From: G958295935 sp965224235
GTDB lineage: Bacteria; Chloroflexota; Dehalococcoidia; Lucifugimonadales; Lucifugimonadaceae
Assembly: GCA_965224235.1 (NCBI GenBank)
Contig: CBDCYP010000001.1
Span: 868,001 to 932,000, forward strand
Reading direction: 5' to 3'
DNA: 64,000 nucleotides
The translations under genes were made by a program, and so were the position numbers. Shown here piece after piece: positions 16,547-25,400 of this stretch. The notes below the pieces were generated by a model, which saw only the letters and a program-made list of their open reading frames with translations, did not search any database and had not been told where the DNA came from. Position 1 is the first letter of the stretch; each line of letters begins with the position of its first letter.

Positions 16547-17967
16547 CTGAAGTGACCTCCCCGGGTTTCAACGGGATTTCGAGCGACGAAGTGACGGAGG
16601 AAACGGCTGTCAGGCTTTTTGAAGAAAGCCGATGGGGCAGCAAACCTGTATGTCCCCGCTGTCGTTCAGCGAGTGTTTCCTCCATCGTCAACTCGGTCCC
16701 CATGTCGCACCGGCGCCGCTCCTGCCGTAAGTACTTCAGTGTTCGTACAGGCAGCGTCCTTGAAGAGAGCAGACTGCCTTTAAGAAAATGGTTGTTGGCG
16801 ATAAACCTGCTCGGCTCAGAGTCTCGGGGTGTATCGAGTGTCCAGATGGCCGCGCGACTTGACATAACTCAAAAATCTGCGTGGCATCTACGTCGCCGAA
16901 TCAACGAAACCATGATACGCCGCGGTTTGCCGCTTCATGAGCACGGGGCCTTGTACGGGACTCGAGGACAGGGCTTTGGAGCCTTGCCATTGCTCCAGGC
17001 GATTCTTAATCCGCCGCGCAAACAACAACCAAACCATGAACAGTCGCTCGGGTTTGTGGATCTTTTTTGCGGGATCGGAGGATTTCATGTCGCGGGGACA
17101 AACCTGGGGCTGGACCCAGTTTTCGCGTGCGACATCGATGAGAATGCCCGAGCGACGTATCGTGCCAACTTTGGCCTGGACCCGGCTGGAGACATCACGG
17201 CCATTGGCGTAAACGACATACCTGACCATGAAATCCTGTTCGCCGGGTTCCCCTGTCAGCCGTTCTCGATAATTGGGAACAGGCGCGCATTCTCAGACCC
17301 GCGCGGGACGTTATGGTATGAAATTGTCCGGATCATCAAGGGCAAGCGACCGCGTGGAGTCGTTCTCGAAAATGTGAAGCAGCTGACAACCGTCTCGCGC
17401 GGAACCGTGATCAGGCAGATTTTGAAAGACCTTTCCGAGCTCGGATATTCCGCTGATTATCGAGTCCTCAACGCTCTGGACTTCGGCCTCCCGCAGAAGC
17501 GGGAACGCACAATAATCGTAGCCACACTGGAAACATTCGACCGGTTCCCATGGCCAACTGAGCCGGTCCCAATGAAACCTCTTTCAGAGATTCTGGAACC
17601 GAAACCTCACCCCAAGCACTACGCGTCCGAGCGGATAAGACTTAAGCGACAAGCTGCCCACCAATCGGACGTCAAGCCTGCGATCTGGCATGAAAACAAG
17701 GCGGGCAATATCTCAAGTCACCCTTGGGCGTGCGCCCTCAGGGCAGGGGCCTCATACAACTACTTGTTGGTCGATGGGGAACGGCGCTTGACCCCGCGGG
17801 AGATGCTAAGGCTGCAAGGATTCCCTGATGAGTTTATGATCGTGTGCAACGATTCCCAAACCCGTAAACAAGTGGGCAACGCCGTACCGGCGCCAATGGT
17901 CGAAGCGGCGATCAAAGGTGTGCTGGATGTCATTCAAACATCCTCGACTGCGAGGGTCTGCGCCTAG
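16543..17967 (+). CDS. DNA (cytosine-5) methyltransferase fused to an IS1595-type transposase N-terminal domain
   Basis: Residues 1-125 match the N-terminus of IS1595-family transposases: a zinc ribbon (CPRC at 37-40) followed by RKYFSVRTGSVLEESRLPLR and an HTH-like ITQKSAWHLRRRINE segment. One cysteine of the second ribbon pair is replaced by Arg (HRRRSC). Residues 170-474 are a complete C5 methyltransferase: FVDLFCGIGGFH (motif I), GFPCQPFS with catalytic Cys238, LEN (275-277), QKRERTIIVA, and the closing QVGNAVPAP. It lies in a cassette with an overlapping restriction gene and Vsr. It should methylate a specific cytosine. Whether the N-terminal part is a functional DNA-binding add-on or transposon debris captured in frame is open; an internal start (e.g. 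Met124 at 16912) is possible. Confidence 0.85.
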   Translation: MTEVTSPGFNGISSDEVTEETAVRLFEESRWGSKPVCPRCRSASVSSIVNSVPMSHRRRSCRKYFSVRTGSVLEESRLPLRKWLLAINLLGSESRGVSSVQMAARLDITQKSAWHLRRRINETMIRRGLPLHEHGALYGTRGQGFGALPLLQAILNPPRKQQPNHEQSLGFVDLFCGIGGFHVAGTNLGLDPVFACDIDENARATYRANFGLDPAGDITAIGVNDIPDHEILFAGFPCQPFSIIGNRRAFSDPRGTLWYEIVRIIKGKRPRGVVLENVKQLTTVSRGTVIRQILKDLSELGYSADYRVLNALDFGLPQKRERTIIVATLETFDRFPWPTEPVPMKPLSEILEPKPHPKHYASERIRLKRQAAHQSDVKPAIWHENKAGNISSHPWACALRAGASYNYLLVDGERRLTPREMLRLQGFPDEFMIVCNDSQTRKQVGNAVPAPMVEAAIKGVLDVIQTSSTARVCA

Positions 17968-18679
17968 GCGAACCGGCCCATATCCGTTCGGCCAGATACC
18001 CGACAGAGTCATTCGGGCAATAGGTCGACAAATCGTCCATCGGCTCGCGATCGGGCAAGGCGATATCAGCGGCGACGACTTTGGGACGATATTTGCTGAA
18101 GCCATTAGTGGTGAGCATCGATCCAGCCCGCTCGGCGTGGCAGATGTCGTGGTGAATGGCTGCGCGTGGTCCGTCAAGACACTCCAACACAAACAGCCGT
18201 TTGATTGCCTTCGCGTTCGTCTAATATCCGGAAGGAACTCACCGGACTACTCAGTAGGTATTTCGGATCCGCGGGCTGACGTGCAGAAGACCGGCGACGC
18301 GGTTATCTCGGTCTGGAACGCGCGGGTCGACGAAGCAATGGATGAATACGACGACCTACGCAGGGCCGTGTTGGTGAGGAATGTGGAGGTAAAGGAGTTC
18401 GTAATCTTTGAGGAGGAATTGACGCGTTTCAACCCCGGAGACTTCCAGTGGTACCTCAACAGACAAGGCAACCTTGAAGGCCGAAACGCAGCAGATAAAA
18501 CGCATCAGTTCACATGGCAGCCCCATGGAAGTCAGTTCACGGTCATCTGTCATAAACCGGGCTCCGCGAGACAATTCCGAATCAATCGGCATGTTCCAAG
18601 AGTGCCTGTAAACGTCGTACTTGATTCGATTGATTACGCCGATGACTGGATCTCCCTTGATTGTGCCAGCTCCGCCTGA
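17927..18679 (+). CDS. putative type II restriction endonuclease
   Basis: This 250-residue protein lies between the C5 methyltransferase (41-bp overlap) and vsr, the standard place for the cognate nuclease. The LGVADVVVNGCAWSVKTLQ segment could hold the core of a PD-(D/E)XK nuclease: an acidic residue, a beta strand, and K in WSVKTL. The C-terminal region, with NRQGNLEGRNAADKTHQFTW and QPHGSQFTVI, resembles several phage-resistance endonucleases, but I cannot name the specificity. ATG at 17927 is the first good start. The identification rests mainly on context. Confidence 0.6.
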   Translation: MSFKHPRLRGSAPRRTGPYPFGQIPDRVIRAIGRQIVHRLAIGQGDISGDDFGTIFAEAISGEHRSSPLGVADVVVNGCAWSVKTLQHKQPFDCLRVRLISGRNSPDYSVGISDPRADVQKTGDAVISVWNARVDEAMDEYDDLRRAVLVRNVEVKEFVIFEEELTRFNPGDFQWYLNRQGNLEGRNAADKTHQFTWQPHGSQFTVICHKPGSARQFRINRHVPRVPVNVVLDSIDYADDWISLDCASSA

Positions 18680-19085
18680 AGCCACTTCAGCCCATACGAC
18701 AAAGGCGATGAAGGGTAACCGCAGCGTCAACACTGGACCTGAACTGAAGATCAGAAGGGCCCTACACTCCCTTGGCTATCGCTACAGAGTGAGCAAGACG
18801 ATTGAGTGCGGAGATCGAAAAGTGAGGCCGGACATAGTCTTCGGCCCAAAACGGGTGGCTGTTTTTATTGACGGCTGTTTCTGGCATGGCTGCGTCGAAC
18901 ATTGCCGAGTTCCCGCCTCAAACCGTGATTACTGGTTGCCAAAACTGCGGCGTACGGCGACAAGAGACCAGCGCGATAGCAAGAGCCTCGCCTCTCGATC
19001 CTGGAAAGTCGTCCGCGTCTGGGAACACGAGAACGTTTCGGCAGCAGTCAGCCGGATCGTAGCGGAACTGCGGTCCTCCAGATAA
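18642..19085 (+). CDS. vsr: very short patch repair endonuclease
   Basis: Vsr nicks DNA 5' of T:G mismatches that arise by deamination of 5-methylcytosine, and accompanies C5 methyltransferases. The 147-residue protein shows all landmarks: RSVNTGPELKIRRALHSLG, the RPDIVFGPKRVAVFIDGCFW catalytic region with HGC, the NRDYWLPKLRR segment and the terminal VVRVWEHE. It overlaps the restriction gene by 38 bp. The ATG at 18642 keeps the N-terminal segment seen in relatives. Repair should match the site methylated by the upstream gene. Confidence 0.92.
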   Translation: MTGSPLIVPAPPEATSAHTTKAMKGNRSVNTGPELKIRRALHSLGYRYRVSKTIECGDRKVRPDIVFGPKRVAVFIDGCFWHGCVEHCRVPASNRDYWLPKLRRTATRDQRDSKSLASRSWKVVRVWEHENVSAAVSRIVAELRSSR

Positions 19086-19092
19086 GACCCCT

Positions 19093-19191
19093 CTACCCAA
19101 ACACGCTTTCCCAGCCCAACGGTTCGATCGCCTCTCGGACCAAGCCGATTTCGGTGAAAAACTCCGCTCCAGAGCAGGATGACTTGGCCAT
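19093..19191 (-). pseudogene. fragment of a second C5 methyltransferase N-terminus
   Basis: A 32-residue piece reads AEFFTEIGLVREAIEPLGWE, close to motif I of C5 methyltransferases (EFFAGIGLVRxGLExxGW), and stops where the family continues VFANDID. It is convergent with vsr. Nothing of the rest of the enzyme remains nearby, so this is a remnant. Confidence 0.5.
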
Positions 19192-19292
19192 CCACGCCGT
19201 GTCGAGGTTTGACGCGGCGTTGGGTACGTGTTCAGAAAAGGCCACCCGGCGTCCAGTGTGGTTGACAGCACGCCGCGACCAACCACGCGGAA

Positions 19293-19443
19293 CTAGGGAA
19301 TCTCTGAACAAGTGGCCGATGCGCTTGGCAGAGCGGAGGTTCCCCCCTCCTGGCCTCCTCCCCCTGTGGGGGAGGAGGCCAGAACCCTTCGACAAGCTCA
19401 GGGCGAACGGATTGGAACACGGAGTTGTTCAGAGGTTCCCTAG
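19293..19443 (+). mobile_element. MITE-like element, copy D (151 bp, CTAG target duplication)
   Basis: Ends GGGAATCTCTGAACAA and TTGTTCAGAGGTTCCC are bordered by CTAG. The interior holds a long hairpin (GGCCTCCTCCCCC, TGT loop, GGGGGAGGAGGCC). It is almost identical to copy F at 34593. Confidence 0.9.
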
Positions 19444-19461
19444 AAACCGTTTGGCTTATTA

Positions 19462-19710
19462 TTACGGGTACTTGTTGCCTTTTTTACGGTTGGCTTTGGT
19501 CTGCATGGCTTGCAGATTCCGAGGTGAGTCAGTTCCACCCTTCGACTTGGGGTTTGAGTGGTCAACTTCCCAACTCTTCGGTCCTTGCTTACCGTAGGCA
19601 GGCTTATATATCTCGTTGCCTAGCTTGTCTCTCCGGTGGAGATTCGGGTTCTTTCCCGGAACAGGTCTTGCCTTGTCCCAAGCGGTCTCCCTTTGTCGTT
19701 TATTTGCCAT
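19462..19710 (-). CDS. small HNH endonuclease
   Basis: The 82-residue protein is basic and contains the HNH core WEVDHSNPKSKGGTDSPRNL followed by QAMQTKANRKKGNK: DH as the first histidine, N of PRNL as the middle Asn and the distal basic helix. There is no other domain. Small free-standing HNH nucleases occur in phages and restriction islands, and this one borders the C5 methyltransferase cassette. A GGGAG site precedes the ATG at 19710. Confidence 0.8.
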   Translation of the reverse strand: MANKRQRETAWDKARPVPGKNPNLHRRDKLGNEIYKPAYGKQGPKSWEVDHSNPKSKGGTDSPRNLQAMQTKANRKKGNKYP

Positions 19711-19782
19711 ATCTTAACTCCCATGCTTGCAATCTCGCGTCTCCGTTACATTAGGTGGCGACGTACTCTGCTCGCTCATCGC

Positions 19783-19920
19783 TTAGAGGGTGTCTAATAA
19801 GTCCCTCCGTCCTGAGCAATACCGGGCGGTCCGGGGTCAACTGTATGGGCCGGCCCGCCTCGTTGGAAGTAGATTCTTCGGCTTCGCTCAGAATGACAAT
19901 TGTTTTTAGACACCCTCTTA
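19783..19920. mobile_element. second MITE-like family, copy 1 (TTA target duplication)
   Basis: Inverted ends GAGGGTGTCTAATAA and TTTTTAGACACCCTC enclose 132 bp with TTCGGCTTCGCTCAGAATGA in the interior. TTA lies directly outside both ends. A near-identical copy lies at 34759-34890. No coding capacity. Confidence 0.75.
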
Positions 19921-19960
19921 GATGGCGCACGGCCAAATCTACCACAGGGTGTCCGTCAGG

Positions 19961-20919
19961 TCAGAGCAGCTTGTCGATGGTCCCGGGGTTGACTTGTTCT
20001 ACTGCCTGTTTCAGGGCGGCTATTCTGGCCGCGCCAGATGGGTCCCGCGGGTCGATAATGCGCCGGCATGTGCGTGTGTACGAACCGATCACCTGAAGTT
20101 CGGAGCGATTCGGAGGCCAGATGTACGGTTGGCCGGACGCAGTGCGCAATACACAGTCGGCGAACACGCGGTCGACCGGCACGGCACGGGGAAAGCGTGT
20201 CGAACTGTCTGAGCCGGCAAACACCCAGAACCCGTCCCAATACCGGCCGTCATTTATTGCGCGCCTGACGTGCGCGTTGGCGGTATAGCGGGCGGGGGAG
20301 GCGGCCCCTGCGGGTTTGGCCGGCGCGCGGAAGATCGACTCCACCTCGACGAAACCGATCAGGAAAAAGCCGGACTCTCCGGTGAATTCGCCTCCGCTCC
20401 AACGGGCCAGTCGCACGAGGAAAAATATGAGGTCGCCGGACCGGACGTCCTTCAACCCAAACGCTCTTGGCGCCCATTCGCAATTGTCCCCGTAGGTGTT
20501 CGTGCCGAACTCAGGGTCGAAGTGCGTGGCCTGGTCGAGAAGGCGATCGGGGATCCACCGGCTCAGTGACTCTTTCGGGTCGTAATGACTTCGAAGATCG
20601 CGGTAGCGAACCGAATAAGAACCCGCCTGTAACGGTTCTTCCGGGATGGTTATGAACTCAAAGGCGCCGTCGTCGAAAATCGGGCTCAAAAAGCGGTGCG
20701 AAGAATTGGCGCCGACGTTTGCCAGGAAGACGGATGGCTTCCCGGTGTCGGATGTTAGGGAATCTCTGAACAAGTGGCCGATGCGCTTGGCAGAGCGGAG
20801 GTTCCCCCCTCCTGAATCCTCCCCCTGTGGGGGAGGAGGCCAGAACCCTTCGACAAGCTCAGGGCGAACGGATTGGAACACGGAGTTGTTCAGAGGTTCC
20901 TTAGGTCTGGTTCGGGCAC
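19961..20919 (-). pseudogene. conserved protein, possibly nucleotide-modification-associated (Nmad3-like), split by a MITE
   Basis: Deleting MITE copy E and one TTAG gives a 270-residue frame starting at GTG 20919 (VPEPDLTSDTGKPSVFLANV). The body has the readable motifs KPSVFLANVGANSSHRF, SPIFDDGAFEFITIPE and GDNCEWAPRAFGLKDV; this N-terminus resembles Nmad3-type proteins linked to base-modification islands, a tentative match from memory. The element lies after codon 6, so the present frame can be read only as a fusion starting inside the element. No good ribosome binding site is seen at the GTG. It neighbours the HNH and methyltransferase genes. Confidence 0.6.
20755..20904 (+). mobile_element. 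MITE-like element, copy E (150 bp, TTAG target duplication)
   Basis: Same ends as copies C, D and F, but bordered by TTAG on both sides, showing the target is degenerate (YTAR) and not a fixed CTAG. It lies near the 5' end of the Nmad3-like gene. Confidence 0.9.
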
Positions 20920-20999
20920 GGGCGTTTCAATGTGCGGCTGTGGAAGCGGGGGCGGCGATTGTTACGGCGGCCACCGGATTCGCAAAGTGGGCGACAGTC

Positions 21000-22118
21000 T
21001 CACGCCATCGACTCTGCTGCGATCAGTTCCTTCAGGTGTGGGATGACTTGTCGGGCGACGCGCCGGGACTCCTCTACGTGCGGGTATCCGGACAGGATGA
21101 ACTCATCGATACCGAGCCGCCAGTAGCGGAGGAGTTCCGCCGACGCCTGTTCCGGCGTGCCGACGATGGCGGTACCGCAATTTACCCGCACGGTCGAAAT
21201 CCCGTTCCACAGACGTTCGCCCACGCGATGCTGCTCGTACTTGCGCGCCTGTATGGCCGCTCCAACCATTGCCCCGCCCTGCGTCTGAGCGCTGCGTTGA
21301 TCCCTGACCGACGTCTCTGCCCGCGACAATAACTCCTGGGCCGCGTCCCATGCCTCCCCCTCGGTGTCCCTGACGATCAGGTGTGTACGCAGCCCGAATT
21401 TGGCCCGGCGGCCGTGCGTCCCAAACGCTGTCCGGGCACGGTCCATCAGTTTGGCCGTCGCTTCGATGGGTTGAATCCACATCAGCAGGACATCGCCGAG
21501 GCGGCCTGCCAGGTCGAGGGCCGCGGGCGACGCTCCTCCGACATACCACCGCGGTCCGGCCCCAAGCGGGCCCGGCGAAACCATTGCTCCGTTGAGGTTC
21601 ACCACCTTCCCGTTGTACGTAATCGGGCCATCGGCGGACCACAGCCGTTTACACGCCTCGATGAATTCGGCGGCAAGTTCGTAGCGTTGCCCGTGATCGG
21701 TCTCGACGCCCAACCGTTCGAAATCGCCCTGTATCCCGCCCGGGACCACGTTGATGTCTAATCGGCCGCCGGTGATGTTGTCTAGCGTCGCCGCCATCTG
21801 TGCGAACAGGCCCGGCGCGATGAACCCCGGTCTGACCGCCACGAGAAAGCGAATGTCCGACGTGACAGCGGCCAACGCCGTTGCGGTGGTCCACGTCTCT
21901 GCCAGGGGCGCCTGTTCGTCGAAGAGGCCGTTGGCGAACCTCGTAGGTATAAGTTGCGAGTAGTAGCCCTCCGCCTCGGCGGTAGACACGACCTCGCGCA
22001 GGTACTCGAACGCCGGAGGCCGCTCCGCTCGCAGTGTCCCGATGTGCTCTCCGTCGCCGTCGATAGGAATGAACCAGTCGAACTTGACCTCCGGCCGTTG
22101 TGAATCCCCGTTGCTCAT
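21000..22118 (-). CDS. LLM-class flavin-dependent monooxygenase (SsuD-like)
   Basis: A 372-residue luciferase-like monooxygenase of the alkanesulfonate monooxygenase branch, using FMNH2 and oxygen. Typical segments are EFDWFIPIDGDGEHIG-like start (VKFDWFIPIDGDG), ATALAAVTSDIRFLVAVRPG, ATLDNITGGRLDINVVPGG, the YELAAEFIEACKRLW block, and RWYVGGASPAALDLAGRLGD. It needs a separate flavin reductase, not seen here. Substrate may be an alkanesulfonate or another oxidised carbon compound. An AAAGG site lies upstream of the ATG. The gene stands alone, divergent from the phage module. Confidence 0.9.
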   Translation of the reverse strand: MSNGDSQRPEVKFDWFIPIDGDGEHIGTLRAERPPAFEYLREVVSTAEAEGYYSQLIPTRFANGLFDEQAPLAETWTTATALAAVTSDIRFLVAVRPGFIAPGLFAQMAATLDNITGGRLDINVVPGGIQGDFERLGVETDHGQRYELAAEFIEACKRLWSADGPITYNGKVVNLNGAMVSPGPLGAGPRWYVGGASPAALDLAGRLGDVLLMWIQPIEATAKLMDRARTAFGTHGRRAKFGLRTHLIVRDTEGEAWDAAQELLSRAETSVRDQRSAQTQGGAMVGAAIQARKYEQHRVGERLWNGISTVRVNCGTAIVGTPEQASAELLRYWRLGIDEFILSGYPHVEESRRVARQVIPHLKELIAAESMA

Positions 22119-22225
22119 CGCCCGTTACCTTTCGTGCAACCAATGGTCAAGAGAATATCTGCATCCCGGGCGTCGGGCGAGTGCCTCGGCGGAGTTGACC
22201 GTTCAGGCGTAAGGGGCACATAATA

Positions 22226-22239
22226 AGAACAAGTGTTCT
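22226..22239 (+). promoter_or_regulatory. LexA-like (SOS box) palindrome ahead of the phage module
   Basis: AGAACAAGTGTTCT has 6-bp arms around AG and fits GAAC-N4-GTTC. It lies 41 bp upstream of the first gene of the terminase unit. Similar sites are at 27343 and 29609. Confidence 0.55.
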
Positions 22240-22280
22240 AGTACACAACTACTCAGCTTGATTCTTGATTGGAGTCGCAC

Positions 22281-22487
22281 ATGGCCACAGATGCCGAAAT
22301 CGGTTCAGGGAATGTCAGTTCATTGGCAAATTCCATCCTGGGCAATCCGGACGCATTGACACAACAGCGCTGCCCGCGCTGCGGCGCATCGACCGCGCTG
22401 CGGCTCGAAAAGGCGGATCCAGAAGCTCACACTTGCTACCGGTGCAGGCCGTGCGGCCACATATTCAGCCCACGGGTTGCCAGCTGA
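22281..22487 (+). CDS. small zinc-ribbon protein preceding terminase
   Basis: A 68-residue protein with a C-terminal zinc ribbon: CPRCGAS (first pair) and CYRCRPCGH (second pair). The N-terminal half is polar. A TTGGAG site precedes the ATG. Its stop lies 4 bases before the likely GTG start of the terminase, so the two are co-translated. Small zinc-ribbon or HNH-like proteins often precede terminase genes; whether it acts in packaging or regulation is unknown. Confidence 0.65.
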   Translation: MATDAEIGSGNVSSLANSILGNPDALTQQRCPRCGASTALRLEKADPEAHTCYRCRPCGHIFSPRVAS

Positions 22488-22491
22488 CGGC

Positions 22492-23904
22492 GTGATTTCA
22501 GGGCGAGCCCGGGAGGATAGCCGCACTCGAATAGCGAAAAATGGCGGAATAACGCAAGAACGCCGGAACCAATGGCCGACCGACCCGGTCGGGTTCGCGA
22601 AGCACGAACTCGGCGCCGATCCGTGGAAGAAACAGGCCGAGATATTGGAGGCCGTGCGGGACAACCCCCGCGTGGCCGTGCGCTCGTGCAACGGATCGGG
22701 CAAGACGTACATTGCGGCCCACGCGGTTTTGTGGTGGCTCATGTGCTTCCCCGACGCCCTGGCGATCACGACCGCGCCGACGGAGCACCAGGTCCGCGAT
22801 GTGCTGTGGCGCGAGATCAGGCGCGTCTACCACGGAAGCGAGCATCTCATCCAGGGCAAGCTGCTCAGGACTTCTCTGGAGCTGGGCGACAAGCACTACG
22901 CACTGGGTCTCTCAACGAACACGCCGGAGCGCTTTCAGGGTTTTCACGAAGGGCACATCCTCTTTGTGGTAGACGAGGCGTCCGGCGTGCGCGAGGGGAT
23001 ATTCGAGGCCATCGAGGGATCGATGACGTCGGAGCACGCAAGGATGCTGCTGCTTGGCAATCCGACCGCCTTGTCCGGCTACTTCTACGAGGCGTTCCAC
23101 CGGCGGCGGAGCCTTTGGCAGACGATCCATATATCGGCGCTCGACACTCCTAACCTGGTGGCCGGCAAGGTTGAAATGCCGAACCTCGTCACTCCGAAGT
23201 GGGTGGAGGACGCAAGGATCAATTGGGGAGAAGAGAGCCCCATGTACCAGATACGGGTCCTCGGCGACTTCCCGTCCGAGTCGGAAGACACGCTGATCTC
23301 CCTGAAGATCATCGAAAGCGCGGTGGAGGGCAAAGACCCGGCGTCTGCTTCCGATAACGAGGACGACGAACAGGTGGAGGTGGGCGTCGACGTGGCGCGC
23401 TTCGGCAGCGACCGGACGGTCTTATGCGTGCGGCGCGGGGACCGGGTGATCGACATCGCCTCATACGCGAAAAAAGACACCATGGAGACCGCTGGCCTGG
23501 TCAATGCCTGCGTGGGCCGATATTCGCCGGTCCACGTGCGGATCGACGTTATCGGCGTTGGAGCGGGCGTAGTCGACAGGCTTAAGGAGCTCGGGGTACC
23601 TGGCGTCACTGGCGTAAACGTGGCGCATCGTGCGACCAATCCGGAGCATTTCGCCAACCTGAAAGCGGAATTGTACGACGGTTTGCGGGAACGGTTTCAA
23701 CAGGGGCGAATCCGAATACCCGGCGACCAGAAGTTGATCAGCGAGTTGGCGTCCATCAGGTATTCGTTCACCAGCAGCGGGCAGACCAGGCTGGAGGACA
23801 AGGACGACCTGCGGGGCCGGGGTCTGCCAAGCCCCGACATGGCCGACGCCCTGATGTTGGCGTTCGCGCACTCCCCCAGGCGCGGATTCAAGATGTGGGC
23901 CTGA
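22492..23904 (+). CDS. phage terminase large subunit
   Basis: The DNA-packaging ATPase/nuclease. Walker A is SCNGSGKT (about residues 67-74), Walker B is ILFVVDEASG, and the C-terminal nuclease domain begins VEVGVDVARFGSDRTV with acidic residues in RIDVIGVGAG and SPDMADALMLAF. Length (470 residues) is typical. Two starts are possible: TTG 22477 within the previous gene or GTG 22492 just after its stop; the latter suits translational coupling. No small terminase gene is obvious. It is the first head-module gene and is followed by the portal. Confidence 0.9.
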   Translation: MISGRAREDSRTRIAKNGGITQERRNQWPTDPVGFAKHELGADPWKKQAEILEAVRDNPRVAVRSCNGSGKTYIAAHAVLWWLMCFPDALAITTAPTEHQVRDVLWREIRRVYHGSEHLIQGKLLRTSLELGDKHYALGLSTNTPERFQGFHEGHILFVVDEASGVREGIFEAIEGSMTSEHARMLLLGNPTALSGYFYEAFHRRRSLWQTIHISALDTPNLVAGKVEMPNLVTPKWVEDARINWGEESPMYQIRVLGDFPSESEDTLISLKIIESAVEGKDPASASDNEDDEQVEVGVDVARFGSDRTVLCVRRGDRVIDIASYAKKDTMETAGLVNACVGRYSPVHVRIDVIGVGAGVVDRLKELGVPGVTGVNVAHRATNPEHFANLKAELYDGLRERFQQGRIRIPGDQKLISELASIRYSFTSSGQTRLEDKDDLRGRGLPSPDMADALMLAFAHSPRRGFKMWA

Positions 23905-24023
23905 AACCGGGCGTGGCGCCGCCCGGCGCGGTCACTCCTTGGCATGCAGGCGGCGATGAATAGCAGACGCCCCGGGATCGGGGCTGACCTGAGCAATCAG
24001 AACTTTCGACCGGAGGTCATGAA

Positions 24024-25250
24024 TTGAGCGTAATCAATGTCGTTGGAGATGCGGTTAAACGGAGCGCTATCAAAGCGCTGCAACTCGGCAGGCTGCGAAG
24101 AGTTGAACGGGCGAGCCGTTCGACGCGCGTAGTCGTCGACCGGTTCGACGCCGAGTTCGGGATTGCTCCGGACTGGCCGCAGACGCGTCACGCCAGGTAC
24201 TACGAGAAGTCCGCCTCCGTTCATGCTGCGGTGAAGGTGCGGTCCGATGCCGTGGCGCGGCCGGGAATACGGGTGTTGATCCGCGAATCGGGGTCAGCGC
24301 ACGGGGGAGACTACCGCGAGGCCGGGGCCGACGATCCGATGATGAGACTTCTCGACCGGCCGAACGAGGTGTGGACGCAGGGCCAGTTGCTGCGGGCGAC
24401 CGAGACCTATCTGGCGCTGTGGGGGTCGGCGTTTTGGGGCATCGAACACGATGCGGCCGGAAACGTGTCGGAACTCTGGCCGCTGCGGCCAGACCACATG
24501 CGCATACTCCCCGACAAGAATCGATACGTGAGGGGGTTTGTGTACGAGCACGGCGGCGAACGGGCGGCGTATCTGCCGCAGGAGATCGTGTGGTTCAGGC
24601 ACATCAACCCGGCCGACGAGTTCGGCGGCATGTCCTCCCTGTCTCCGGCGCGGCTCGCGTTGGACATGGGCGAGGAGGCGTTGAGATTCAACCGCAGCTT
24701 CTTCCGGAACTCCGCCATGCCTTCCGATCTGGCAATTACGACAGAAGAGACTCCGACAGAAGACGAGGTGTCGGAGTTCTACGCGCGGTGGGAGAACCGC
24801 TTTGGCGGCTCGGGCAGGGCCCATCGTCCCGTATTGCTGTCAAGAGGAATGGACGCAAAACGCCTTGGCATTTCGCACAAGGACATGGAGTTCACTCAGG
24901 CGCTCCGGTGGTCGGTGGAGGAGGTGGCCCGCGCCTTCGGGGTGCCGAAGGTGTTCCTCGGACAACTGGAAGACGCCACGTTATCCAACGTCGAGACCCT
25001 CGAGCGGTATCTGTGGCGGAACACGATTGTTCCCGAGTTACGGCTCATCGAAGAGGCGATCAATTGCACCGTAACCCCGTTATTCGAGAGTTTCCCGGGC
25101 CAACGGCGCGTCGAATTCGATCTCGGTGACATTGAGGCGCTGAAGGAGAGCGAAAACGATCGTGTGGACAGGGAGGTCAAGCTAGTGTCGGCCGGGATTA
25201 TCTCAGTCGATGAGGCACGCGCCCGCCGCAACCTTGAGCCGATGGGGTGA
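24024..25250 (+). CDS. phage portal protein (HK97-type)
   Basis: The portal forms the dodecameric vertex through which DNA enters the capsid. The 408-residue protein shows the usual signature segments: RYYEKSASVHAAVKVRSDAV, LLRATETYLALWGSAFWGIE, WFRHINPADEFGGMSSLSP, FRNSAMPSDLAI and the QLEDATLSNVETLERYLWRN helix region. The start is TTG at 24024 with a strong GGAGG 8 bases upstream. The C-terminal end (SAGIISVDEARARRNLEPMG) is the typical closing motif, so the gene is complete. Confidence 0.9.
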   Translation: MSVINVVGDAVKRSAIKALQLGRLRRVERASRSTRVVVDRFDAEFGIAPDWPQTRHARYYEKSASVHAAVKVRSDAVARPGIRVLIRESGSAHGGDYREAGADDPMMRLLDRPNEVWTQGQLLRATETYLALWGSAFWGIEHDAAGNVSELWPLRPDHMRILPDKNRYVRGFVYEHGGERAAYLPQEIVWFRHINPADEFGGMSSLSPARLALDMGEEALRFNRSFFRNSAMPSDLAITTEETPTEDEVSEFYARWENRFGGSGRAHRPVLLSRGMDAKRLGISHKDMEFTQALRWSVEEVARAFGVPKVFLGQLEDATLSNVETLERYLWRNTIVPELRLIEEAINCTVTPLFESFPGQRRVEFDLGDIEALKESENDRVDREVKLVSAGIISVDEARARRNLEPMG

Positions 25251-25400
25251 GCCGGCATGAAGGGCGTTCCAGGCAACCTCGGCTCGTGCCGCGGGCGCCC
25301 CCTTCGGGCCGTCGAGGTTAGTCCGCGCCGGGGTGTTTCCCAGAACGTCGGTTCGGCTTTTGCGTGATTCCTGTGCGCCGCTCAGGTTAGTATTCTTGAA

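Noticed and set aside
20250..20569. Plus-strand frames within the Nmad3-like gene
   Set aside because: They are shadows of a minus-strand frame with conserved segments.
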